64,000 nt of DNA from Streptococcus macacae NCTC 11558 (GCF_000187995.2 NZ_AEUW02000001.1:1054001-1118000); one strand, 5' to 3'; counted from the first letter of the stretch, positions 45,992 to 57,731 are shown. The notes: a model not told the origin generated them from the letters alone. A program made the numbers and translations.

Positions 45992-47548
45992 TTATCTATC
46001 CCCTTTATTACGAATGGTAAAGCCATTTTTCTTTTCGCTTGATGTGCGGTGAGGGCGTTTATTGCCTTTATTTTCAAAATCTTTGCGGTTTTTATTGGAT
46101 ATTCGTTTAAATTCTCGGTTATTGTCACGTTTATTGCGGCGGCTATCTCGTCCGCCCTTGCGATTAGCACGGCGGCGGTTATTTCCTTTATTGTTTTTAC
46201 CCCCAAAGAATTTAAAAGGCAGCGGTTTTTCCCTAGCAATTTCCACTTTTGGCAACATTTCTGGATCTTGGACAGTTAGGCTTAAGATATATTGTGCCAA
46301 TTCTTCTGGTGAAAATTCAGCAGCTAATTTTTGAGCATCCGCAGTGAATTTGTTAAAGTTAGCCCGAACTTTTTCATCTTCAAAGTCACGTTCAATTTTT
46401 TTAAGGGCAACTTTTTTAGTCGCTTGAAAAGCTTCTTGTGCCGTCGCAGGCTTCAATCCCTTCATGCGCTTTTTGGTCAAATTCTCAATAATTTGCAGAT
46501 AGCCCATTTCATTAGGCGCTACAAAAGTAATGGATTGTCCATGCTTACCAGCACGGCCCGTACGGCCAATACGGTGAACATAACTTTCAGGATCTTGAGG
46601 AATATCATAGTTATAAACCTGAGTAACTCCTGAGATATCCAGTCCGCGTGCCGCTACGTCTGTAGCAACCAAAATATCAAGGTTGTCATTCTTAAAATCA
46701 CGCAAAACACGCAGACGTTTCCCTTGATCAAGATCGCCATGAATACCTTCTGCACGGTAACCGCGTAATTTTAAACCACGCGTTAATTCATCAACACGAC
46801 GTTTAGTACGGCCAAAAACAATAGAAAGTTCAGGCTGCTCCACATCTATTAAGCGAGTCATCGTATCAAATTTTTCATTTTCTTTAACACGGACATAGTA
46901 TTGATCTACCAAATCAGTCGTCAATTCTTTGGCTGCAATCTTAACATGTTCAGGATCTTTCATAAATTTGACACCAATACGCTTGATGGCATCTGGCATA
47001 GTAGCAGAAAAAAGCAAGGTCTGACGAGATTCAGGGACATGTGAAATAATAGCTTCAATATCCTCTAAAAAGCCCATATTAAGCATCTCATCGGCTTCAT
47101 CTAAAATAAGCGTTTCAACATGATTTAGTTTCAGCGCCTTGCGTTTAATCAGATCCAGCAGGCGCCCTGGTGTTCCAACAACGATATGCGCACCAGATTT
47201 CAGTGCTTTAATTTGTTTTTCAATACTTGATCCGCCATAAACAGAGCGAACTTTAATCTTTTTTCCGCGTCCGAACCGAAAGAGTTCTTCTTGACTTTGA
47301 ACGGCTAATTCTCGTGTAGGTGCAATGACAAGGGCTTGAACCTTGTCATTTGTAACGTCAATCTTATTTAAGGTTGGCAGGCCAAAAGCTGCTGTTTTCC
47401 CCGTTCCAGTTTGTGCCTGGCCAATTACATCTCTTCCTTCAAGTGCAAGAGGAATTGTTAATTCTTGAATAGGTGAGGGCTCTACAAAGCCTGCTTTTTC
47501 AACGGCCGAAAGAATATCTTCTGCTAAATTTAATTCTGTAAATTTCAA
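45992..47548 (-). CDS. cshA: DEAD-box RNA helicase CshA
   Basis: ATP-dependent RNA helicase of 518 residues involved in mRNA decay and cold adaptation. Motifs in order: Q-motif [11 protein letters not shown], Walker [31 protein letters not shown] in [13 protein letters not shown] in LLFSATMPD, and [10 protein letters not shown]. The last 80 residues are basic and Asn/Arg-rich ([19 protein letters not shown]), a likely RNA-binding tail. The 5' UTR holds a terminator-like hairpin right before the RBS. Confidence 0.94.
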   Translation of the reverse strand: MKFTELNLAEDILSAVEKAGFVEPSPIQELTIPLALEGRDVIGQAQTGTGKTAAFGLPTLNKIDVTNDKVQALVIAPTRELAVQSQEELFRFGRGKKIKVRSVYGGSSIEKQIKALKSGAHIVVGTPGRLLDLIKRKALKLNHVETLILDEADEMLNMGFLEDIEAIISHVPESRQTLLFSATMPDAIKRIGVKFMKDPEHVKIAAKELTTDLVDQYYVRVKENEKFDTMTRLIDVEQPELSIVFGRTKRRVDELTRGLKLRGYRAEGIHGDLDQGKRLRVLRDFKNDNLDILVATDVAARGLDISGVTQVYNYDIPQDPESYVHRIGRTGRAGKHGQSITFVAPNEMGYLQIIENLTKKRMKGLKPATAQEAFQATKKVALKKIERDFEDEKVRANFNKFTADAQKLAAEFSPEELAQYILSLTVQDPEMLPKVEIAREKPLPFKFFGGKNNKGNNRRRANRKGGRDSRRNKRDNNREFKRISNKNRKDFENKGNKRPHRTSSEKKNGFTIRNKGDR

Positions 47549-47564
47549 TGGTTTCTCTTTCTAA

Positions 47565-47585
47565 AAGGCAGTACGAAGCTGCCTT
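47565..47585 (-). promoter_or_regulatory. terminator-like hairpin in the cshA 5' UTR
   Basis: Minus strand: AAGGCAG, loop CTTCGTA, CTGCCTT then TT, ending about 17 bases before the start codon. It could attenuate or gate translation of this cold-related helicase. Confidence 0.5.
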
Positions 47586-47794
47586 ATCAAATGTAAGTAA
47601 TGTGTAACTAAATTATTATATCATTTTATTATTAAGAAAGATAGTTAAAAATTCAGTTAAATTCTTTAACGGCATCCTCATAACAGCACAAAATCAGGCT
47701 TATTTAAATTCTTTTCAAGTATTTATCTGAGCTAGAAGAGAAAAATTTTAAATACAGCAAAATTAAAAATTCCTACAATGGCTATAGTTTATGT

Positions 47795-47824
47795 AAAAAG
47801 CCTGAGGCACTAATAACCTCAGAC
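47795..47824 (-). terminator. spaP terminator
   Basis: Minus strand: GTCTGAGG, 9-base loop, CCTCAGGC, then TTTTT. Confidence 0.8.
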
Positions 47825-47837
47825 TGTAATTGTATCT

Positions 47838-50800
47838 TTAATTCTTTTTACCTTTTAAACCTAGTAAGCTAAATCCGGCAACCAAGCTAACCAAACCTAG
47901 TAAAGGCATATAAGCATTATCTGTTACACCTGTATTTGGCAGTGTTTTTTGAACAGAACTAGGTTGATAAGCAGTTAAATGAGGCTTATAGCTGACAACA
48001 GTTGAAGCCCGTGGTGTGAATGGATCTTGCGGATCTGTAGGATCAGGATCTTGAGGATCCTCTGGTTTTTGAGGCTCAGGTGTTGTCGTTTTCACTGTGT
48101 TAGAGCTATAGGCAACACCGTTGACAGTATTAATATAGGTATTTTCAAAAGTACCGACTGCAATCCGTTTCATTTGGATATAGCTTTCAGCTTGGAAAGC
48201 TGAATCAACTGAAACAGAGCGCAGGAAGTCTTCTTTGAATTTAATAGTGATCATACCTCTAGCACTATCAACTTCAGCTTGTGTATACTGAGTCAGATCA
48301 GTACCAGACTGGATGGTCCTTCCATTTTTAAGCGTGATATTCACCTTGGCAAAAACCTTATATTGTCCAGTGTATTGATCTCCAGTTTGATCATAATTAT
48401 CATAGAAGTTGTATTCAAAAAGTTCTTCTGAATGAGCTGCTGGAATAACACCGCCAATCAAACGGTAATTAAAGACTGTATTTAGCGGGATACTTTGACC
48501 ATCAACATTGTTTGTATCAGCAGGATCAAGTGTTAAAGTAACATCCTTTTTAGGATCAATCTTAGGAACATTATTGGTGACAATATCTGTGGCATAACCA
48601 TTACCAAAGTCAATTTGATAAGCTCGGTTTTTATAACTGCCGCCTGTTTGACCCATTTGTGCTTTAACAACCATTGGAGAGACAATCTTTATACTAATCC
48701 CATTTCTGACATAGGTATCGTAGAAAACCCGTGGTTCATCTGCAGAAAAGATTTGGAAAGCACCTTTAGGTTTAATCCCTGCTTTAGAAAGAACTTCTCT
48801 AATTTTTTGAGGAGCAGCTTCAAGACTAGTATAATGAGCTACACTAATACCAGTAACCTCATTGCCGCTGGCATCCGTTATTTTAACTAAATCCTGACGC
48901 AAATCAAGTGCTTCTTCTGGATAATCATCAACATAGTAAAATCCTTTTTGGATAGTATCGGCTGAGGAACGATCATTCTTATATTGATCCAAATCCCAAG
49001 TCAGCTCATAATAATTAGTTGATCCTGCAAGAACAGTCTTACCATCAATAACCACGCCGTTTTTGTTCTTGTTTACTTTGCTTGGTTTGATGTAGTTGTT
49101 ATTTGGATTATCCGGATCATTTGGTTTACCAGGAGTTGTCACCCGAACAATATTGGACTTAATACCGTAAGCATCATTGACTGTCAGCGTGAAGTTATTC
49201 TTATAAGTTGCACCATCATTAAGGACTTGTCCTACTATGGTCGGATAAACCGTTGCCACTGACTTGGTCAGATCAGCATTAAAAGCAGCTAAAGTTTGTG
49301 CATTTGCTTTGAAGGTAACTGTATTTGTCGCTGAATCATAGCTAACATCAAAGCCAGGACTTGCCTCTTTTGTTTTTTCAAGATTAAATTGATAACCAGA
49401 TGGTAATGGATCTACCAAAACAAAGGAAGTCGTCTCATCACGTCCAGCTGGTAGATCAGCCGTCTTCAACTGAAACTTAACGATAGACTGTTTAGCTACC
49501 AGCGTTTTATCAATATTCGCATCATTATTATTTTTGATTTCTTTATTTACTTGTGGCTGTACGGCTAACTTAAAGTAATGGAAGTGAACAGTTGGTACAG
49601 CTGGAGCCGGAGGCGTCTTCTTATAGACAGGATCTGCTGGCGGCGTTGGTAACACCTCATAAGTTGGTTCAACAGGCTTGTCTGGTTCTGGTTGATCTGG
49701 TGTTGGTGTAGGCGGTGTTGGCTCTGCTTCATAGCTTGGCGCAACAGGAGCCGGCTCTAATGGTTTTTCGCTCTCATAAGTCGGCTCTGTCGGCTTATTG
49801 GGCTCTTCCTGATTCGGTGTTCTGGTCGGAGGTGTCGGCTCTGCCTCATAGCTTGGCGCAACAGGAGCCGGCTCTAATGGTTTTTCGCTCTCATAAGTCG
49901 GCTCTGTCGGCTTATTGGGCTCTTCCTGATTCGGTGTTCTGGTCGGAGGTGTCGGCTCTGCCTCATAGCTTGGCGCAACAGGAGCCGGCTCTAATGGTTT
50001 TTCGCTCTCATAAGTTGGTTGAGTTGGAGCTGTTGGTTCCACCGGTGGTGTTGGTTTTTCTTTTGTCACCTTAGGAACATTAACCGCACGAATCTTACCA
50101 TTGAGGGAATACCAAATATTTGGTTTTTTACCTGCCGTATTATCTTTTCCAGGAACAACTGGCATTTCAGAAATAGGCATTACATTTGTTGCGGAGGTTG
50201 CTCCTATTGTAATACTATTATTAGGGCCAGACATCTTAATAGCACCTGCACCATACCAAGAGTTAGGCGCATCTGAAGTATCCCAGCCAGAACCCGGTTG
50301 ACTATTCTTATACATAGTCCAACGGGAACCACCTTCACCCTGTTTAAAGTTTAGGGTATCCGTTGCATAAATCATGCCATTTTTCTCACCAATGGATGAC
50401 CCTGAAATTTTAACAAATTTACCCGTATAATCTTTGGCCATCTCAATAGAATTGTTTTCACGATTAAGAGAAGCCACTGATAGCAAGGCATTATCAAAGT
50501 TGATCGGATTTCCCTCTTCATCATAAAAAGTGAACTCATTTTTAATAAAGATAGAGGTATCTTTTTCATCTTGGCCTGTATAAGCAGATGCGAAGACCCC
50601 GAGAGTTGGATCAGTAAAAATACCTAACCAAACCTTTTTACCCTTAAATTTTGATTCAGGATCTACTGTATACTTGTAAACAATTTTAGAAATCTTTTTA
50701 CCATTATAGTAGGAATTTTGAAGATTGGTATAGGTTGCCGTAGCACTTTGACCGCGTTCTAATAGTACAGAACCCCATTTTACTTCTGTTTTATTGCCTA

Positions 50801-52553
50801 CATTTGTTGTCCAATCTGATTTATCACCTATATTCCCATATAACTCCATAGATGATGTAGTCGCATTTGCATTTTCTAGGTATTTAACATTAAGGTTATC
50901 TAATTGGAGGTTCTTTTTACTATATTGAGCTGTATCTTGCTTAAAAGCATCATCCACAGCAGAAGCTTTAAGAAATTTACCATTTGTTGTCAAAGATAAA
51001 TTCGCATTTGGTTCAAGATCGTAGACCAAGCTTTGAGCAGAAGGTTCAGTTAAGTTCCCATCTTCATTTTTATGTTTTTCTAGTTCAGCTAGCGCTGCCT
51101 TAATAGCTGCCTGCTCATCTTCATAGGCTTTGAGCTTGCTTGGATATTCGGCTACATCTTTTTGATACTTGGCAAGATCAGTTTGATATTTAGCAAGTTT
51201 AGCTTCATAATCTGCTTTTGCTGCCGCATTGCGCTGTTTGATGGCTTCATTTTCAGCTGTAATCGCGGCATTGGCCGCTGTATTTTCTGCTACTGCTTTT
51301 TCATAGGCAGCTTTTGCTTGTGCATTAGCTTTTTGAACACGTTCTAATTCTGCTTGATAGGCGGCTAATTTGGTTTGATAATCTGCTTCATTATCTGCAT
51401 TGGCTTTTTTCACTGCAGCTAAATCTGTTTCATATTGCTTAAGCGCAGCTTCATAGTTCGCTTTTGCTGCCGCATTGCGCTGTTTGATGGCTTCATTTTC
51501 AGCTGTAATCGCTGCATTAGTCGCTGTATTTTCTGCTACTGCTTTTTCATAGGCAGCTTTTGCTTGTGCATTATCTTTTTGAACACGTTCTAATTCTGCT
51601 TGATAGGCGGCTAATTTGGTTTGATAATCTGCTTCATTATCTGCATTGGCTTTTTTCACTGCAGCCAAATCTGCTTCATATTGAGCCATTTTAGCTTCAT
51701 ATTCAGCCTTAGCAGCGGCATTGCGTTTTCTAATTTCTTCATTAGCAGCAGCTAATTCTGCATTTTTAGCGTTATTAGCAGCTACAGCAGCATCGTAGGC
51801 AGCTTTTGCTTGTGCATTAGCCTTTTGAACACGTTCTAATTCTGCTTGATAGGCTGCAAGTGCTGCTTTGTAGGCTGCTTGATTATCGGAATTCGTTTTT
51901 TGCACAGCTCCTAAATCTTTTTGATATTGTGCTAGCTTAGCTTCATAATCCGTTTTTGCCGCAGCATTAGCAGCATTAATACGATCTACTTCCGCTTTAT
52001 GAGCTGCCATATCTTTATCATATTGTTCTTTAGTAGCTTGATTTTCAGCATTAATCTTAGAAACTTCTGCTTCATGAGCAGCTACATCTGACTTATATTG
52101 CTCTGTTGTCTTTTTAATGTCTTCAGCTTGCTTATTATAATTTTCTTTAATTTCAGTTTCTTTTTGGTCAGCCTCTTGAGCTGTTTGTACCGTACCTTTG
52201 TCAACAGTTTCATCTTGAACAACATTGACACCAGCAGCTTGAGCATCTGATACTGCTTGATTAATATCAGTTTTAGGTACATCTACTGATATTGAACCAT
52301 TTGACTCTCCAGCTTGTTTTTGACTCTGTTCTGCTTCATTACTTGCATTTCCTTGAGCTTCTGGCAGATTGGTTGCTGGATTTCCGGTTTGGCTTCCAAC
52401 CACTTTAGTATCAACATCACTAGTCGTAGTCGTTTCATCAGCAAAAACATTTTGTCCTGCCATAGAAACTGCTGCTACTGTCCCTAGAACAGCACCGCAA
52501 AGTGTTTTACTAACCTTACTTTTACGAAAACCGTAAGTTTTTTTGACTTTCAT
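47838..52553 (-). CDS. spaP: antigen I/II surface adhesin (SpaP/PAc type)
   Basis: Wall-anchored fibrillar adhesin that binds salivary agglutinin on the tooth pellicle. It has 1571 residues. Signal peptide with an FRKSK motif, cut near VFA-DE (residue 38). Alanine-rich coiled-coil A repeats cover about 130-470, built from [24 protein letters not shown] units. The V domain covers about 480-820. Proline-rich repeats of 39 residues lie at about 825-985. C1-C3 isopeptide-type domains run to about 1510, followed by LPNTG (1538-1542), a membrane span and the charged tail KGKKN. The sorting signal and the region before it differ clearly from S. mutans SpaP as I recall it. Monocistronic. Confidence 0.95.
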   Translation of the reverse strand: MKVKKTYGFRKSKVSKTLCGAVLGTVAAVSMAGQNVFADETTTTSDVDTKVVGSQTGNPATNLPEAQGNASNEAEQSQKQAGESNGSISVDVPKTDINQAVSDAQAAGVNVVQDETVDKGTVQTAQEADQKETEIKENYNKQAEDIKKTTEQYKSDVAAHEAEVSKINAENQATKEQYDKDMAAHKAEVDRINAANAAAKTDYEAKLAQYQKDLGAVQKTNSDNQAAYKAALAAYQAELERVQKANAQAKAAYDAAVAANNAKNAELAAANEEIRKRNAAAKAEYEAKMAQYEADLAAVKKANADNEADYQTKLAAYQAELERVQKDNAQAKAAYEKAVAENTATNAAITAENEAIKQRNAAAKANYEAALKQYETDLAAVKKANADNEADYQTKLAAYQAELERVQKANAQAKAAYEKAVAENTAANAAITAENEAIKQRNAAAKADYEAKLAKYQTDLAKYQKDVAEYPSKLKAYEDEQAAIKAALAELEKHKNEDGNLTEPSAQSLVYDLEPNANLSLTTNGKFLKASAVDDAFKQDTAQYSKKNLQLDNLNVKYLENANATTSSMELYGNIGDKSDWTTNVGNKTEVKWGSVLLERGQSATATYTNLQNSYYNGKKISKIVYKYTVDPESKFKGKKVWLGIFTDPTLGVFASAYTGQDEKDTSIFIKNEFTFYDEEGNPINFDNALLSVASLNRENNSIEMAKDYTGKFVKISGSSIGEKNGMIYATDTLNFKQGEGGSRWTMYKNSQPGSGWDTSDAPNSWYGAGAIKMSGPNNSITIGATSATNVMPISEMPVVPGKDNTAGKKPNIWYSLNGKIRAVNVPKVTKEKPTPPVEPTAPTQPTYESEKPLEPAPVAPSYEAEPTPPTRTPNQEEPNKPTEPTYESEKPLEPAPVAPSYEAEPTPPTRTPNQEEPNKPTEPTYESEKPLEPAPVAPSYEAEPTPPTPTPDQPEPDKPVEPTYEVLPTPPADPVYKKTPPAPAVPTVHFHYFKLAVQPQVNKEIKNNNDANIDKTLVAKQSIVKFQLKTADLPAGRDETTSFVLVDPLPSGYQFNLEKTKEASPGFDVSYDSATNTVTFKANAQTLAAFNADLTKSVATVYPTIVGQVLNDGATYKNNFTLTVNDAYGIKSNIVRVTTPGKPNDPDNPNNNYIKPSKVNKNKNGVVIDGKTVLAGSTNYYELTWDLDQYKNDRSSADTIQKGFYYVDDYPEEALDLRQDLVKITDASGNEVTGISVAHYTSLEAAPQKIREVLSKAGIKPKGAFQIFSADEPRVFYDTYVRNGISIKIVSPMVVKAQMGQTGGSYKNRAYQIDFGNGYATDIVTNNVPKIDPKKDVTLTLDPADTNNVDGQSIPLNTVFNYRLIGGVIPAAHSEELFEYNFYDNYDQTGDQYTGQYKVFAKVNITLKNGRTIQSGTDLTQYTQAEVDSARGMITIKFKEDFLRSVSVDSAFQAESYIQMKRIAVGTFENTYINTVNGVAYSSNTVKTTTPEPQKPEDPQDPDPTDPQDPFTPRASTVVSYKPHLTAYQPSSVQKTLPNTGVTDNAYMPLLGLVSLVAGFSLLGLKGKKN
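49735..50008 (-). repeat. 117-bp tandem repeat encoding SpaP proline-rich repeats
   Basis: The unit beginning CTTGGCGCAACAGGAGCC on the plus strand at 49735 recurs at 49852 and, in part, at 49969. The first two units are the same base for base as far as I can read. Each encodes 39 residues of the [20 protein letters not shown] type. Copy-number change by recombination is plausible. Confidence 0.9.
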
Positions 52554-52616
52554 GAATCCTCCAAATCAAAATGATATTCAATCTTCAATTATTTTTTTGT
52601 AACAATAATTAATCAA

Positions 52617-52645
52617 ATTGTAAACTTATTTATTTGAATTGTCAA
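52617..52645 (-). promoter_or_regulatory. spaP promoter
   Basis: Minus-strand TTGACA (52640-52645), 17-bp spacer, TACAAT (52617-52622). RBS TTTGGAGGA precedes the ATG at 52553. Confidence 0.82.
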
Positions 52646-52689
52646 ATTTATTGCTTGAAAAATAAAAAGATCAGTTTTTAGACCAAAAA

Positions 52690-52724
52690 TTAGAACGAAT
52701 GATAAAATAAATCATTCGTTCTAA
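52690..52724 (-). terminator. terminator of the Bsp-like gene
   Basis: Perfect 14-bp stem TTAGAACGAATGAT / ATCATTCGTTCTAA with a 7-base loop and TTTTT on the minus strand. It separates this gene from spaP. Confidence 0.85.
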
Positions 52725-52798
52725 TCAGACTGCCTATTTAGACAAGAGATTAGCGGCTACTTTTATCTGCTTATCTCAAACAGAGCATTCCTCTTTTT

Positions 52799-54580
52799 TT
52801 AAGCAATTATGATATAACGCCGGATGCCGCTATAAGAGATATAGCTAATCCATTGGTGACCATCTGTTTTTAGCACTTTATCATAATAGACACTGTCTCC
52901 TTTATTAAAGGAGAATAGATCTGGACTGCCTGCTTTTGCTTCATTTTTAACACCGACACGTTTTGTAAAACGATAGGTTCCTTGTAAAGGCAAGTTAATA
53001 GTTGGTGATAATGATTGACTTTGTTTTCTTGGTTTAGGGGCAGAAGCAGAAAGCAGCGGTATATAACGGCGTATACCGCTATAGGAAATATAACTAATCC
53101 ATTGGTAGCCATCATTCTCAAGAACCTTATCATAATTGATTCTTTCGCCAGATTTGAATGTAAACTGAGTTGCACTTGACATTTTAGGTTCATTTTTAAC
53201 ACTAACTTCTTTAGTAAAGGTATAACTTCCTCGTGCAGGAAGGTTTAGTCTAGCTCTATTATCCTTTTTAGGTGCTTCCACTGTAGTTGACCTAGCTCCA
53301 ACGCCTACTTGCTGACCATTGCCAAGCAAATAATAGAGATGAATATTATACTGGCCAGTACTATTCTTATGATCTTTTATCTTAACTGTTACCTTATAAT
53401 GATTGTCTTTTTGCTTATTAGCACGGTACCAAATGAGATCATCTTGACCATTTTCTTCTGACCAAACTGGAACTAGAACAGTCCTTAAACCCTGATTGCT
53501 GGAAACTTCAGAAATCACAACATCAAATTGTTGACTGCTCTTATTTTGAATAGTGATCTTTCCGCTGACTTTAATAGCAGAAGGTTTTGCCGGTGCAGCC
53601 GATTCTCCAATTAAAACATAACGGCGAATACCGCTGTATGAAATGTAACTAAGCCATTGATGATTGTCTGCATTTAAAACCTTATCATAATAAACTTGAT
53701 CTCCTTTATAAAAAGAGAACTGTGTTGGACTAGATACTTTGGGTTCATTTTTAACATCTGTCTGTTTCGTAAAGTGATAAGTCCCTTGTGAAGATAGGCT
53801 ATTTTTAATCTCTTTATTTGCAGCTGCTGAAGTTGTTTTTGTAGCAAAAATTGGAGCATAGCGGCGAACTCCGCTATAGGAAATATAACTAAGCCATTGG
53901 TAGCCATCATTCTCAAGAAGCTTATCATAATAAACTTTTTGTCCTGCATCAAAGAAAAATTGATTAGGACTAGATTCTTTTGGCTCATTCTTAACAGCTG
54001 TCCGTTTTTTGAAAACATAATTTCCCCGAGGTGCTAACGAAGGCTGTGCCGGACTTTTTTGAACAGTTTGTTTCTTCAGCTGAACTTGGGCCTTCTTGGC
54101 TTGCAGCTGGACATTTTGAGCTGTTTTAACCGTTTTATCTTTAGCAGTATTTGAAGCCTCCTTCACATCAGCCAAAGCCAAATTTGTTTTTTCTTTTGTA
54201 GGATTTTTAGCAACATTATGGCTGGTCTTAGCTTCAGCATACTCTGCTGCTGTTTTAGCAGTTAAAGTTTCTGAAGAAGCAGGCTTTAATGCATTATTGC
54301 TCATATTTTCTTCTTTAACAACAGCAGACTGAGCAGCAGAATCAATTGTAACAGCTGACCCTTCCTTTGTTTTCTGATCAGTCGGGCTTTCTGCATTCTT
54401 CTGTTCGGTTGGTTGAACAGAAATATTTCCTTCTGAAGATACTTGTGCTAACTGATCATCAGCTGCTGCATTTTGAACACCTAAAAATAGAACACAGCCG
54501 ATAAGAACTGAGGCCGCTCCAAATGTGTACTTACGAATGGAAAACCGTTGTTCTTGATGGTTATAAAAATTCTTTTTCAT
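52799..54580 (-). CDS. YSIRK-signal surface protein with four SH3-like repeats and a GBS_Bsp-like domain
   Basis: A secreted 593-residue protein. The signal peptide has FSIRKYTFGAASVLIG and is cut near AAA-DD (residue 40). An Ala/Thr/Lys-rich region (41-180) precedes four SH3-like modules at about 186-244, 266-324, 450-508 and 533-592, each with VKNE.K..SP..F and DGYQWLSYISYSGIRRY. A GBS_Bsp-like domain (about 336-435) sits between modules 2 and 3. No LPXTG and no catalytic domain are visible, so it is probably held by wall binding. It corresponds to the Bsp-like wall protein gene next to spaP in S. mutans. Confidence 0.82.
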   Translation of the reverse strand: MKKNFYNHQEQRFSIRKYTFGAASVLIGCVLFLGVQNAAADDQLAQVSSEGNISVQPTEQKNAESPTDQKTKEGSAVTIDSAAQSAVVKEENMSNNALKPASSETLTAKTAAEYAEAKTSHNVAKNPTKEKTNLALADVKEASNTAKDKTVKTAQNVQLQAKKAQVQLKKQTVQKSPAQPSLAPRGNYVFKKRTAVKNEPKESSPNQFFFDAGQKVYYDKLLENDGYQWLSYISYSGVRRYAPIFATKTTSAAANKEIKNSLSSQGTYHFTKQTDVKNEPKVSSPTQFSFYKGDQVYYDKVLNADNHQWLSYISYSGIRRYVLIGESAAPAKPSAIKVSGKITIQNKSSQQFDVVISEVSSNQGLRTVLVPVWSEENGQDDLIWYRANKQKDNHYKVTVKIKDHKNSTGQYNIHLYYLLGNGQQVGVGARSTTVEAPKKDNRARLNLPARGSYTFTKEVSVKNEPKMSSATQFTFKSGERINYDKVLENDGYQWISYISYSGIRRYIPLLSASAPKPRKQSQSLSPTINLPLQGTYRFTKRVGVKNEAKAGSPDLFSFNKGDSVYYDKVLKTDGHQWISYISYSGIRRYIIIA

Positions 54581-54799
54581 GCTATAAGCCTCTTTCTAAT
54601 TAAATTGTAAGCCTTTTCAAAAATTATTATGACATTTTTTAAAATGATAAAGCAGTTATAGCCATAACAGATCTAATAGCTCTGACTAAACCAATGGTTT
54701 TCTTTAAAAATTTTAAGTCATAATAGTTGTTGATATAGAGTAATGACAATAAGTCAGTATTGTTTTTTATTTCATATTTGCTAGACTTATCACACTTTT

Positions 54800-54827
54800 A
54801 TTGTAACACTATAGAAATATAAATCAA
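54800..54827 (-). promoter_or_regulatory. promoter of the Bsp-like gene
   Basis: Minus-strand TTGATT (54822-54827), 16-bp spacer, TACAAT (54800-54805), leaving a 5' UTR of about 210 bases. Confidence 0.55.
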
Positions 54828-54948
54828 TACAAAAAGTAATTTTTCTGATTATTTTTATTAAAATTTCTGCAAAATTCTCTATGCTCATGTGATAAGCTGG
54901 TTTAACTTTGATGCTTATAGATATTGCTAAAGGTTTGACAATAAAGAT

Positions 54949-54972
54949 GAAGCTGGTCAAAAGACCAGCCTC
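54949..54972. terminator. terminator hairpin downstream of prfC
   Basis: GAAGCTGGTC / GACCAGCCTC with an AAAA loop. A second hairpin with AAAACCG/CGGTTT lies at about 55056-55102, nearer prfC. No gene occurs in 54581-55187. Confidence 0.7.
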
Positions 54973-55187
54973 ATTTAAAATTAGAAGTATCCGTTCAAAT
55001 ATTAAGATTGCAGTAATTAGGAAAAATGGACTTTCTAGCCAAACCCTGAAAAGAGAAAATGAGGAAAAACCGTTTTTTAGGTAGTCACGGTTTCCCCCAT
55101 TTCTATTTATGAAATTTATTGTAAAAAAGAAAAATTCTAAAGCTTTATGGTAAGTTTGCGCTAGCTTAACAATTAAACAAGCATTTT

Positions 55188-56732
55188 TTACATTTTTTCT
55201 TCTAATGCTATATCAGGGTATTTATCTACAAACCAGCGAAGGGCAAAATCATTTTCAAAAAGGAAAACGGGGTTATTAAAACGATCTTTAGCCAAAATAT
55301 TTCTGCTGGAAGACATGCGCTCATCCAGCTCATCTTCTTTAATCCAGCGAACTGTTTTTTTACCCATAGGTGTCATGACAACCTCTGCATTATACTCGCC
55401 TTCCATACGATATTTAAAGACTTCAAACTGGAGCTGCCCAACAGCACCCAGCATGTATTCGCCCGTTTGATAATTGGTATAGAGCTGGATAGCACCTTCT
55501 TGTACAAGCTGTTCAATTCCTTTATGAAAGGACTTTTGTTTCATAACATTTTTAGCAGAAACCTTCATAAAAAGTTCTGGGGTAAAGGTTGGCAAAGGTT
55601 CAAATTCAAATTTGTTTTTGCCAACCGTTAAAGTATCTCCGACTTGATAAGTTCCTGTATCGTAAACACCGATAATATCCCCTGCCACAGCATTAGCAAC
55701 ATTTTCACGGCTTTCAGCCATAAACTGGGTCACATTGGATAATTTTGCTTTCTTGCCAGTCCTAGTCAGATTAACCGACATCCCCTTTTCGAATTCTCCT
55801 GATACAATACGTACAAAGGCAATCCGATCACGGTGACGTGGATCCATATTAGCTTGAATTTTAAAAACAAAACCTGAAAAATCCTTATTGAGAGGCTCAA
55901 CAATTTCGCCATCTGTTCTCTTATGCCCGTGAGGTTCAGGCGCAAATTGTAAAAATAAATCGAGAAAAGTTTGAACGCCAAAGTTTGTTAAAGCAGAACC
56001 AAAAAAGACAGGAGTCAATTCTCCCTTTAAAACAGCTGTTTCTGAAAATTCATTGCCTGCTTCCTGCAGTAATTCCACATCTTCTAATGCTTGCTTATAA
56101 AAAGGATTATTTGAAAAAAGCTCGGATCCATTTTCAAGAGAAGCAAAACGTTCCTCACCTTTATAAAGCTCAAGCCGCTTGTTGTACAAATCATAGAGAC
56201 CTTCAAAAGATCTCCCCATCCCAATAGGCCAATTCATCGGATAGCTTGCAATTCCAAGTACTTCTTCCAGCTCTTCTAGAAGGTCAAGCGGTTCGCGGCC
56301 ATCACGGTCTAATTTATTAATAAAAGTGAAAACTGGAATGCCGCGATGTTTGACAACTTCAAAAAGTTTTTTAGTCTGGGCTTCAATCCCTTTAGCAGAG
56401 TCCACCACCATAACTGCAGCATCTACTGCCATAAGCGTACGGTAGGTATCTTCAGAAAAGTCCTCATGGCCTGGCGTATCTAAGATATTAATACGCTTAC
56501 CCAAATAGTCAAACTGCATAACCGATGAAGTTACTGAGATACCCCGCTGTTTCTCAATATCCATCCAGTCAGATTTAGCAAACTGGCCTGTTTTCTTTCC
56601 TTTTACTGTACCAGCTTCGCGGATTTCACCTCCAAAATAAAGCAACTGCTCTGTAATCGTTGTCTTACCGGCATCCGGGTGAGAAATAATGGCAAAAGTT
56701 CGGCGTTTTTTTATTTCATCTTGAATTGTCAT
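55188..56732 (-). CDS. prfC: peptide chain release factor 3
   Basis: GTPase that recycles RF1/RF2 from the ribosome after termination. It has 514 residues. G motifs: [14 protein letters not shown] (G1), [14 protein letters not shown] (G3), [12 protein letters not shown] (G4). The RF3-specific C-terminal domain follows ([18 protein letters not shown]). Its own promoter is TTGAAA-18-TATAAT upstream. Confidence 0.95.
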   Translation of the reverse strand: MTIQDEIKKRRTFAIISHPDAGKTTITEQLLYFGGEIREAGTVKGKKTGQFAKSDWMDIEKQRGISVTSSVMQFDYLGKRINILDTPGHEDFSEDTYRTLMAVDAAVMVVDSAKGIEAQTKKLFEVVKHRGIPVFTFINKLDRDGREPLDLLEELEEVLGIASYPMNWPIGMGRSFEGLYDLYNKRLELYKGEERFASLENGSELFSNNPFYKQALEDVELLQEAGNEFSETAVLKGELTPVFFGSALTNFGVQTFLDLFLQFAPEPHGHKRTDGEIVEPLNKDFSGFVFKIQANMDPRHRDRIAFVRIVSGEFEKGMSVNLTRTGKKAKLSNVTQFMAESRENVANAVAGDIIGVYDTGTYQVGDTLTVGKNKFEFEPLPTFTPELFMKVSAKNVMKQKSFHKGIEQLVQEGAIQLYTNYQTGEYMLGAVGQLQFEVFKYRMEGEYNAEVVMTPMGKKTVRWIKEDELDERMSSSRNILAKDRFNNPVFLFENDFALRWFVDKYPDIALEEKM

Positions 56733-56784
56733 CAGGTCCTCTTTTTCTTTTTTGCTTATACTTTCTATTTCTGTGAAAACTCTG

Positions 56785-56814
56785 ATTATATCGGAATTTC
56801 CTCTACTCTTTCAA
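56785..56814 (-). promoter_or_regulatory. prfC promoter
   Basis: Minus-strand TTGAAA (56809-56814), 18-bp spacer, TATAAT (56785-56790). Confidence 0.7.
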
Positions 56815-56858
56815 CCTACCTATTATAGCGGATTTAACTCATTTTTTCAATAATCTAA

Positions 56859-56898
56859 AAAAGATAAGAATCACTCCTAAGGGCGATTCTTATCTTTT
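56859..56898. terminator. terminator after the small membrane protein gene
   Basis: AAAAGATAAGAATC / GATTCTTATCTTTT around a 12-base loop. Confidence 0.8.
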
Positions 56899-56917
56899 AA
56901 TTTCAGTGATTTAGTCT

Positions 56918-57241
56918 TTAAAAATTGACAATAAAAGTACTGATCAGGAAGATTCCTAAAATAAACGTTAAAACTAACAAATACAAAACTCGTCTTTTCC
57001 TAATTTGGAAAACTTCTTTTTCTTCTGCAGTCATGGAGACAATAGCTTTATTTCGCATTAACAGATAGGTCGGCAAACCCTCTCCATGTTGTCCTCCAGC
57101 TGTAAAGAAAGCCCAGAACCTAGGATGTTTCATCCCACGAGCTGCAGCATCTAGTTCAACCAATTTGAACAATTGATACAGCATCAACCCTTCTGTCACA
57201 ACGAGCAAAAAAATCAAAGTAAGCATATACCAAGTCATCAT
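56918..57241 (-). CDS. small membrane protein, function unknown
   Basis: A 107-residue protein with two transmembrane segments (about 4-25 and 85-105) and a roughly 60-residue polar middle part (AARGMKHPRFWAFFTAGGQH). I do not recognise a named family. It starts 11 bases after the restored stop (57253) of the frameshifted XRE regulator, with GGAGG before its ATG, so the two form one unit; such XRE-plus-small-membrane-protein pairs are common in Firmicutes, with no settled role. Confidence 0.65.
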   Translation of the reverse strand: MMTWYMLTLIFLLVVTEGLMLYQLFKLVELDAAARGMKHPRFWAFFTAGGQHGEGLPTYLLMRNKAIVSMTAEEKEVFQIRKRRVLYLLVLTFILGIFLISTFIVNF

Positions 57242-57252
57242 GATGAAACCTC

Positions 57253-57647
57253 CTATATTTTACGAATAATTTGCACCAATATATAACCTGTGGTGCTCAT
57301 AACCAAAGCTATCGCTAATAGAGTTAAGAGATAACTTTTGGAAATTGGAGTGATAGGGACAAAAGACAGATATTACATAAAAAGGCAAGTAAAATTTTCC
57401 GATTGCTCTTAACGATATTTGTCGAATCTTCTAAGTGTTGAATCATGTTCTTATCTCCTTTCAGCAACTCATCTAAACTAACCTGATACAAATCGCTTAA
57501 TTGCAAAATGTATAAAATATCAGGATAAAACTTCTCATTTTCCCAATTAGAGATTGTCTGTCTAGATACATTTAATTTTTCTGCAACATTTTCTTGTGTT
57601 AATCCGCATGCATGGCGTGCTCCTTTTAACTTTTTTCCAATCTCCAT
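57253..57647 (-). pseudogene. XRE-family regulator with membrane tail, frameshifted
   Basis: The first frame (57324-57647, 107 residues) has a clear HTH: GLTQENVAEKLNVSRQTISN, then WENEKFYPDI. It enters a hydrophobic segment (ILLAFLCNICLLSL) and ends in SLQFPKVIS. One base over, near 57360, the frame continues FVPITPISKSYLLTLLAIAL and VMSTTGYILVQIIRKI to a stop at 57253. This would complete a normal HTH plus two membrane segments of about 131 residues. The DNA-binding part may still work as a truncated protein. Confidence 0.68.
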
Positions 57648-57731
57648 TATCTCTTTCCTATCTTTCTATCTTCATTTTATCTTTTTCTTTTAAAAAATCT
57701 AGCAAAATTTTTTGACATTGCGAAAAAATAA

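Noticed and set aside
51150..51950. Repeats in the spaP 5' half looked at as a possible CRISPR or satellite array
   Set aside because: They are in-frame coding repeats of the alanine-rich coiled coil with a 246-bp-type period, not short repeats with unique spacers.
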